From JBOICV01 sp050740255 (GTDB lineage: Bacteria; Pseudomonadota; Gammaproteobacteria; Nevskiales; JBOICV01): a stretch of 64,000 nucleotides of DNA. Shown piece by piece: positions 59,018 through 64,000 of this stretch. Within the stretch, counting starts at the first letter, position 1, and each line of letters begins with the position of its first letter. The stretch lies in NCBI GenBank assembly GCA_050740255.1, contig JBOICV010000171.1, positions 25,596 through 89,595 of the forward strand, read 5' to 3'. The position numbers and the translations under genes were made by a program. Under the pieces are notes generated by a model that was not told the origin of the DNA, did not search any database, and worked only from the letters and a program-made list of their open reading frames with translations.

Positions 59018-60630
59018 GTGGGTTTTGCCTCTGCGAATTCCTGCCGGATGATGCGGCGCAGTACCTTGCCGGTTTCGTTGTACGGCAGCGCGTCGCGGAA
59101 CACGATGGCCTGCGGCACGCGCGAAGAACGCAGGTGCTGCTTCACGAGCTCCTGCAGCTCGACGACACTGGCGCGTGCGTTAGCCTTCAGCACAACGGCC
59201 GCGGCGACCGCCTCGCCCCATTGTTCATCCGGCATGGCCACTACGGCCGCATCGGATACGGCGGGATGCGAGAGCAGTACGTCTTCGATCTCGCCGGGTG
59301 AAATATTTTCGCCGCCGCGCACGATCACATCGTCAGCGCGGCCGTCGAGAAACAGATAGCCTTCGGCATCGAGATAGCCACGGTCGCGCGTCGGGAACCA
59401 GCCGTTCGCATCGAGCTGACTGCCTTGCTGCCCCCCTTGCGGCACATACTCGCCCGATACCTGCGGCCCTCTGACAAAGACCAAACCGGCTTCTTCCTGA
59501 CCGAGCAGCTTGCCGGATTCGTCGCGAATCTCGATCTCGACCGCAGCAGGCTTACCCACCGAGCCCAGTCTTCGTTGTACGCGCGGATCGGCGCTGGCGG
59601 CAGCGGCACGATGATCCTCGGGCCCGAGTACCGCAATGGTGGAGCTGGTCTCGGTCAAGCCGTAGGCATTGGTGAAATCCACCTGCGGAAATAACTGCAT
59701 CGCCTTCTGAATCGTGCTCAGCGGCATCTTGCCCCCGCCGTAGGCAATGGCTTTGAGCGCGGGCAGGTACGCCCCCGACACGGCGTCTTCGCGTAGCGAA
59801 GTGGGTGCGGGAGGGGGCGTAGCCGCGGCCCCAGAGGCGCTCGGGCTACCAGTATCTTCACGCAGCGGCGGCGCAGCTTTGCTGGCAGCGAGGTGATCGA
59901 CCACCCGTTGCAGCATGGTCGGCACCAGAAATGCGTTGCTCACATGATGCTTGCGGCAAGCTGCCAGCCAAGTCGCCGCCTCGAAGCTTTCGAGTTGCAC
60001 CATGCGCCGGCAGGCATAGGTCGAGCTCAGCACCGCGGAAATACCGGCTATGTGGTAGGGCGGCACGGTAACCACGATCGCATCGTTCTCATCCGCAGCG
60101 CCAAACTCCACCGTGCCGACGATATAAGACATCAGGTTTTCGTGGCGCAGAATCGCGGCCTTGGGTTTGCCGGTGGTGCCGCTGGTGAAAAGCTGCACGG
60201 CGACAGTGCGTGGATCGATCTCCGCATCCGGCAGATCTGCGTTTGCCGGCGGCAGATCGAAAAATGCTGCGCGATCCATCACATCTACACTATTGCGGGC
60301 GGTCAGACGGTTTCTGAATTCAGCGCTGGTGACCAGAAATGCGGGTGTAACGCGTTCGATAAGCTCATCAATCTCCGTCTGGGTCAGGCGGTAGTTCAGC
60401 GGGACATAAGGCACTCCTGCATAAGCCGCGCCGAAGATTGCGGCCGGTATCGCCGGACTGTTGACGTCGAGCATCGCCACATAGCGCGCGCCGCTATTGC
60501 GAATCGCATGCGCCGCATTCCGGGCTTTGCCGCGCAAAAGCGAATACGTCAGCGACTGTTCGCCGGACACCAGCGCAACCCGGTCCGGGAAGGCTTCGGC
60601 GGCCATGTCCAGAATGGTGGAGATGTTCAT
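59014..60630 (-). CDS. Acyl-CoA synthetase (ANL superfamily AMP-ligase)
   Basis: The 538-residue adenylate-forming ligase has the P-loop LFTSGTTGKPKAAILRH, the YGLTETSS motif, the GYLDAEGYLFLDGRADD hinge and C-terminal Lys in YNETGKVLRR. Between LVPTMLQRVVDHLAAS and YLPALKAIAYGGG is an extra stretch (about residues 253-287) with two LRED units and a Pro/Ala-rich filler, encoded by 59780-59870, that is not typical. Probable role is CoA activation of a steroid or side-chain carboxylate. It overlaps SRPBCC by 4 bases. Confidence 0.92.
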   Translation of the reverse strand: MNISTILDMAAEAFPDRVALVSGEQSLTYSLLRGKARNAAHAIRNSGARYVAMLDVNSPAIPAAIFGAAYAGVPYVPLNYRLTQTEIDELIERVTPAFLVTSAEFRNRLTARNSVDVMDRAAFFDLPPANADLPDAEIDPRTVAVQLFTSGTTGKPKAAILRHENLMSYIVGTVEFGAADENDAIVVTVPPYHIAGISAVLSSTYACRRMVQLESFEAATWLAACRKHHVSNAFLVPTMLQRVVDHLAASKAAPPLREDTGSPSASGAAATPPPAPTSLREDAVSGAYLPALKAIAYGGGKMPLSTIQKAMQLFPQVDFTNAYGLTETSSTIAVLGPEDHRAAAASADPRVQRRLGSVGKPAAVEIEIRDESGKLLGQEEAGLVFVRGPQVSGEYVPQGGQQGSQLDANGWFPTRDRGYLDAEGYLFLDGRADDVIVRGGENISPGEIEDVLLSHPAVSDAAVVAMPDEQWGEAVAAAVVLKANARASVVELQELVKQHLRSSRVPQAIVFRDALPYNETGKVLRRIIRQEFAEAKPT

Positions 60631-60643
60631 ATATTTGGCTGTT

Positions 60644-60691
60644 GTAGGAGCGACCCTCGGTCGCGACGATCGCGCGCAGGCGCGCTCCTAC
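60644..60691. repeat. GTAGGAGC-type palindromic repeat (copy 2)
   Basis: GTAGGAGCG and CGCTCCTAC flank two small inverted units (CGACCCTCGGTCG and GCGCGCAGGCGCGC). It lies between the AMP-ligase start and the small protein gene, and ends within one base of the small gene's stop. The terminal arms are identical to the copy at 30823. Confidence 0.75.
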
Positions 60692-61018
60692 TCAATCCGA
60701 CGACGGCAGTTGCTTGGCCTGCTTGATCGCGAGCGCCAGACCGTTCAATTCGAGCGAGCCCTTGCCGCCCTTGGTGCACAGCATCTCGACCGACTCATCC
60801 GCGTTGACATAACGCTTGCCGATCAGGGTGTCACCGGTGTGCGCGGCATCCAGCGCGGCATCCAGCGCGGCGCCGGCCGGAGCGGCGTCGTTCGGTCCGA
60901 TCATCGGCGCGCCACCGCAACGCAGGTCAGCGTCGCCCGCGGGCGCTTTAATCACCATCACCTGGGTGTCGCAGACTGCGCTCTTGAAACGCGCGCCGGC
61001 TTTCAACGTCATCGCCAT
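60692..61018 (-). CDS. Small conserved protein of catabolic clusters
   Basis: This is a 108-residue soluble protein with two Cys-containing motifs, RFKSAVCDTQVMVIKAP and DADLRCGGAPM, then an internal duplication ALDAALDAA and a C-terminal segment LGKRYVNADESVEMLCTKGGKGSL-like. I do not recognise a named family. The AVCxTxVxVI and LxCGG pattern looks like a small fold with a possible metal or disulfide site. It lies between an alpha/beta hydrolase and an AMP-ligase in the same direction. Confidence 0.7.
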   Translation of the reverse strand: MAMTLKAGARFKSAVCDTQVMVIKAPAGDADLRCGGAPMIGPNDAAPAGAALDAALDAAHTGDTLIGKRYVNADESVEMLCTKGGKGSLELNGLALAIKQAKQLPSSD

Positions 61019-61060
61019 CTTATTGTTCTCCGAAAAGACCTGACTTTATACGACCGAACT

Positions 61061-62083
61061 TTATCCGATTGATCTGGCCCAGCGCGCCAGTTGCTCAAAC
61101 AAACCTGTACGCGCCGGAAACAGGAAGTGACTGTGCCCGGCTTCGGGCAGTACATGCAAGGTTACGCCCGGGCTGGCGCCAAAGCTCGCAGGAATATCCT
61201 GCGCGGACCCCGTCATATCGCACTCGCCCACGCCGATGAATACCGGCACCTCGATACGCGCGGCCTCAGGCGCCACATTGCCTGGCAGCATGGACATGAA
61301 ACAAGGCACGGGCAACAGCACGTCCAAGGCCGTTTTCAGCGCGGCAACGGCTTTGGGGTCCGCATCGCCACTACCGTAGAGATCGCCACCGCGCGGCGAG
61401 CGCGTGATGCGCGGATATGGCAGTACAAACATCTCGCGCGCCCGGCGCACCAGTTCTGCCCGCACGGCTGCGGGATTCGCGGCCAGTTCGCGCACCTCGG
61501 GTTTGAGATATTCGGGCAGGCCGCGGGTCGCAAAACCCAGCAGCGTGATCGCCGCGTGCTGGCGGTATTGGGCCTGCTGCAAGATCGTCATCATTGCGCC
61601 CATCGAGTGGCCGACACCAATGCTCTTGAGCGTCGGTAACGCAGCAAGGTCTGGAGTGAGCTTGCCTTCCCGCAGCAACGCGAGGATGTGCTCAGTGGCA
61701 CGAGCATTCGCCTGCGCCAGTCGCTCGGGTGTCAGGGCATAGCCATCAGCCGGACGGTCGCTCTCGCCGATGCCGAGGTGATCCAGCAGAATCACGATAA
61801 AACCACGTGCGCTCATTTGGCGCGCAAAACTGAAGCTGTCATCACCGTCGCCGGTGACCAGATCAAAGAAGCGCCGGTTCATGCCACCGCCCGGCAGGCA
61901 GACCAGCGCCAGCGGTTGGTGTGACAGCCTGGCGAAATCCGGCAGCCTGACTTCGGCGGCGATGTGCAGCGGAGCTTCGCCAGCAACACTGATACCGGAG
62001 CCGATGCGAAGCCGGACGGGCGTATTGTCCCCTCGCCCTTTGGGAGAGGGGTCGGGGTGAGGGCGCGGAACGCCGCTGCTCAT
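61061..62083 (-). CDS. Alpha/beta-fold hydrolase whose N-terminus is encoded by a repeat
   Basis: The 340-residue protein has an oxyanion region CLPGGGMNRRFFD, nucleophile Ser160 in GVGHSMGAMM, a candidate Asp in GVGECDMTGS and His in PEAGHSHFLF. ATG 62083 has GGAG 8 bases upstream, and the first residues after it (SSGVPRPHPDPSPKGRG) are translated from a palindromic repeat. The next conserved strand starts around residue 25. It may cleave an ester, thioester or C-C bond in the pathway; not determined. Confidence 0.85.
   Translation of the reverse strand: MSSGVPRPHPDPSPKGRGDNTPVRLRIGSGISVAGEAPLHIAAEVRLPDFARLSHQPLALVCLPGGGMNRRFFDLVTGDGDDSFSFARQMSARGFIVILLDHLGIGESDRPADGYALTPERLAQANARATEHILALLREGKLTPDLAALPTLKSIGVGHSMGAMMTILQQAQYRQHAAITLLGFATRGLPEYLKPEVRELAANPAAVRAELVRRAREMFVLPYPRITRSPRGGDLYGSGDADPKAVAALKTALDVLLPVPCFMSMLPGNVAPEAARIEVPVFIGVGECDMTGSAQDIPASFGASPGVTLHVLPEAGHSHFLFPARTGLFEQLARWARSIG
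62029..62063. repeat. CCCTCACCC-type palindromic repeat inside a CDS start (copy 6)
   Basis: CCCCTCGCCCTTTGGGAGAGGGG followed by GGGGTGAGGG. The copy lies within codons 7-19 of the alpha/beta hydrolase reading frame and is translated as PRPHPDPSPKGRG. Confidence 0.75.
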
Positions 62084-62112
62084 TGAAGGCGCTCCGATTC
62101 ATTGGAAGCGGC

Positions 62113-62155
62113 GCCCTCACCCACCGCTACGCGGCGGCCTCTCCCGACGGGAGCG
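62113..62155. repeat. CCCTCACCC-type palindromic repeat (copy 7)
   Basis: CCCTCACCC, a CCGCTACGCGG small hairpin, then CCTCTCCC/GGGAGCGG. It lies in the 100-bp gap between the alpha/beta hydrolase start and the thiolase stop. Confidence 0.7.
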
Positions 62156-62183
62156 GCAAGAACAAGCACAGCGCTTGCGCGCA

Positions 62184-63350
62184 TCAGTCCTTGGAAAGTA
62201 TCGCGCCGGCCATTCCGGACGAGACCAGGACATGATCGACCTTGGCGACCTGGTTCACGGAAGTGCCCCGCACCTGGCGCACGCCCTCGGCCATGCTGTT
62301 CATGCCATGGATATAGGCTTCGCCCAGCAAGCCACCGTGCGTGTTGGTGGGCAGCAAACCGTCAATCGCAATCTGCCCACTCTTCACGAATTCCTTGCCC
62401 TCGCCGGTCTTGCAGAAGCCGAAGGCTTCGAGTTGCAGCAGCACATGCGGCGTGAACGCGTCGTAAATCATGGCGCATTGCATGTCGGATGGATTCAAAC
62501 CTGTCTGCGCCCACAGGCGTTTCGCCGTGCCCTGCGCTTCGGGCATGACGGTCAGATCGTCGTGGTAATAATTCGAAATCACTTCGACGTTGTATGGAAT
62601 GGACTGCGCTGATCCGGTGATCTTCACCGGCTTCTGTTTCAGGTCGCGTGCACGCTCCAGGCTCGTGACGAGGATGGCGACACCGCCATCGCTCTCCTGG
62701 CAGCAGTCGAGCAGTCGCAGAATCGGCTCCATGATCCACTTGGAGTTCTGATGATCGTCAAGGGTGATGGGCTTGTTGTAGAACCAGGCCTTGGGATTGG
62801 TCGCGGCGTACTTGCGCTGCTGCACCGATACGTAGCCGAGATCACGGTTGGTGACACCATACTTGTACATGTAGCGGGCGGCTTGCAGCGAAGCCCAGCT
62901 CGCCGGCGTCATCGCGCCGAAGGGAATGCACCACAGCAATGAGCCCGTACCGTGGCCCGCGGTGTAGCCCGACATATTGGTCGGGTTCTGGCCGAAGCGG
63001 TACTGCGAACGCTCGTTCATCGCGCGCCAGATCAGCACATTCTGGCAAAGACCGGCGTTGACCAGCGCCATCGCCTGGTACAGCGTCGCAGCAGCGGCGG
63101 CGCCGCCACCCGGAATGCGGGTGGTGAAAGCGAGGTCCTTCACGCCGAGGCAGCGCCCAAGGGAAATCTCGTCGCTGTTGTCGATGGTGAAGGTAATCAT
63201 GCCGTCGATGTCGCGCGGGTCCACCCCGGCTTCATCGCAGGCCGCCTTGGCGCACTCGGCAGCAAGTTGCAGCTCGCTGCGCCCGGACTCCTTGGAAAAT
63301 TCGGTGGCGCCGATGCCGGCGATCGCCGCGTCTGTAAATTTACGTGTCAT
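62184..63350 (-). CDS. Thiolase-fold lipid-transfer-type protein (Ltp2-like aldolase)
   Basis: The 388-residue protein has the thiolase fold (GIGATEFSKESGRSELQLAAECA, DPRDIDGMITFTIDN, and the C-terminal NTHGGLLGEAYIHGMNSM). At the position of the thiolase nucleophile the sequence is RIPGGGAAAAATLYQ with no Cys. This, plus a neighbouring DUF35 gene, fits Ltp2-type retro-aldolases, which cleave the steroid C17 side chain and need a DUF35 partner. The substrate assignment is inference from these family traits. Confidence 0.85.
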   Translation of the reverse strand: MTRKFTDAAIAGIGATEFSKESGRSELQLAAECAKAACDEAGVDPRDIDGMITFTIDNSDEISLGRCLGVKDLAFTTRIPGGGAAAAATLYQAMALVNAGLCQNVLIWRAMNERSQYRFGQNPTNMSGYTAGHGTGSLLWCIPFGAMTPASWASLQAARYMYKYGVTNRDLGYVSVQQRKYAATNPKAWFYNKPITLDDHQNSKWIMEPILRLLDCCQESDGGVAILVTSLERARDLKQKPVKITGSAQSIPYNVEVISNYYHDDLTVMPEAQGTAKRLWAQTGLNPSDMQCAMIYDAFTPHVLLQLEAFGFCKTGEGKEFVKSGQIAIDGLLPTNTHGGLLGEAYIHGMNSMAEGVRQVRGTSVNQVAKVDHVLVSSGMAGAILSKD

Positions 63351-63407
63351 TCAAAAGTACTCGCTAGACGTCGTTGAAGAAATCGTCACGAGCAGCCCAG
63401 CCGCGCG

Positions 63408-63474
63408 AAGTAGGAGCGCAGGAACCGGAGCGTACACACTAGTACGTGAGGATTCCGAGCACCGCACGACAAAG
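63408..63474. repeat. GGTGCTCGG-type palindromic repeat
   Basis: This lies between the thiolase and DUF35 genes. On the minus strand it begins CGTGCGGTGCTCGGAATCC and ends near GCGCTCCTAC, with an inverted core CGTAC...GTACG around 63431-63447. It differs in sequence from the other repeat families in the window, though its end resembles the GTAGGAGC type. Confidence 0.55.
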
Positions 63475-63499
63475 CGGATGGGTTGCGCAGTAGATTTAT

Positions 63500-63931
63500 T
63501 CATCGACGTGGCCGGAACACCGGCACCTTGTGATTATTCATAGTCGGATCGAAGCTAACTTCCACCAGCATATCGTTCTTCATGTCCTCAATTTTCACGC
63601 CGACGACGTTCGACACCATGCGAATGCCCTCTTCCAGTGCGATCACGGCAATGACCGGCGCCTCGCGGAAGCCGAAGGGTGGTGGGTGACGTGGAACCGA
63701 CCAGCAATACACCGTGCCGTAACCGGACAGCTTCACTTCCTCACGATTAAGACTGTGGCAGTGCGGACACATCGGCCGCGGCGGAAAGCGGAACTTGCCA
63801 CAGTCGGCGCACTTCTGACCGATGAATTCCTCACGATCGGCAGCCTCCCAGAACGACTTCGCGTCCGGGGTCACTATCGGCGCGATGCGGGTCGGCTTGG
63901 CGGGAGCCGCTGGGGGGTTGGTCGTAGTCAT
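63500..63931 (-). CDS. DUF35 OB-fold zinc-ribbon protein, probable partner of the Ltp2-like enzyme
   Basis: The 143-residue protein has a zinc ribbon with Cys41, Cys44, Cys55 and Cys58 (CADCGKFRFPPRPMCPHC) followed by an OB-fold (YGTVYCWSVPRHPPPFG, VSNVVGVKIEDM). In known steroid aldolase systems DUF35 binds the thiolase-fold subunit and stabilises it. It is the upstream gene in the same direction, consistent with a complex. In some systems DUF35 is fused to a MaoC domain; here it stands alone. Confidence 0.9.
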   Translation of the reverse strand: MTTTNPPAAPAKPTRIAPIVTPDAKSFWEAADREEFIGQKCADCGKFRFPPRPMCPHCHSLNREEVKLSGYGTVYCWSVPRHPPPFGFREAPVIAVIALEEGIRMVSNVVGVKIEDMKNDMLVEVSFDPTMNNHKVPVFRPRR

Positions 63932-63950
63932 ATACGCTCGTCGATTATCT

Positions 63951-64000
63951 CCCTCTCCCTATGCGTCTTCATGCATGGGGAGAGGGCTGGGGTGAGGGGC
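63951..64000. repeat. CCCTCACCC-type palindromic repeat (copy 8, at window edge)
   Basis: CCCTCTCCC, an inner TATGCGTCTTCATGCAT hairpin, GGGGAGAGGG, then GGGGTGAGGGG up to the window end. It lies just upstream of the DUF35 gene and may continue outside the window. Confidence 0.7.

Overview
The window looks like chromosomal DNA of a GC-rich gammaproteobacterium. The evidence is gene order. An nnr-tsaE-amiC-mutL-[M48/DUF898]-miaA-hfq-hflX-hflK-hflC-yjeT-hisZ-purA string, a yebC-ruvC-ruvA-ruvB-ybgC-tolQRAB-pal-cpoB-queE string and a pcnB-folK-panB-panC block are all typical of gammaproteobacteria outside the Enterobacterales (hisZ after yjeT, a MutL with an endonuclease-like motif). The steroid-type catabolic genes on the right suggest a Nevskiales/Steroidobacterales-like or related degrader. 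That placement is inference, since there is no rRNA in the window.

Layout. 1-2042: the 5' part of leuC on the minus strand, divergent from a LysR regulator. 2060-19016: a long minus-strand housekeeping run covering queE, tol-pal, ruvABC, yebC, lpd, purA, hisZ, hflC/K/X and hfq. 19109-33999: more minus-strand housekeeping genes, namely miaA, an M48 protease, a DUF898 membrane protein, mutL, amiC, tsaE, nnr, pgi, panD, panC, panB, folK and pcnB. A tRNA-Glu(CTC) gene with its own promoter lies at 34074. 34177-38123: an accessory stretch with an outer-membrane barrel-like protein, a lipoprotein and a Kelch-repeat protein. 38312-46622: a hybrid sensor kinase, a 1917-residue fusion (cholesterol-oxidase-like GMC oxidoreductase + alpha/beta hydrolase with a Cys nucleophile + PhoD-like metallophosphatase), and a convergent NarL-type response regulator.

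46809-63931: a catabolic cluster that looks built for a steroid or other polycyclic/isoprenoid substrate. It holds an aldehyde dehydrogenase, SDR, DUF1329 and DUF2505 proteins, rubredoxin, cytochrome P450, a TetR regulator, a steroid-5-alpha-reductase-like membrane enzyme, two tandem class III cyclases (one frameshifted), a CaiB-type CoA transferase, an SRPBCC protein, an acyl-CoA synthetase, a small conserved protein, an alpha/beta hydrolase, a thiolase-fold protein without the thiolase cysteine (Ltp2-like), and its probable DUF35 partner. A plausible division of labour is oxidation by P450, rubredoxin, SDR and ALDH, CoA activation by the ligase and CoA transferase, side-chain cleavage by the Ltp2/DUF35 pair, and control by TetR. 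The pathway assignment is inference from families.

The window is also rich in short palindromic repeats of several families: CCCTCACCC/GGGAGAGGG type, GTAGGAGC type, GTCATTCC/GGAATGAC type and a GGTGCTCGG-like type. Most sit between co-directional genes. Two copies lie inside reading frames (the CoA transferase and the start of an alpha/beta hydrolase). The panD leader carries a tandem pair of hairpins whose stems show a compensatory base change, behind a good promoter. No IS transposase, prophage, CRISPR array or rRNA was seen. No gene-free stretch exceeds 300 bases.
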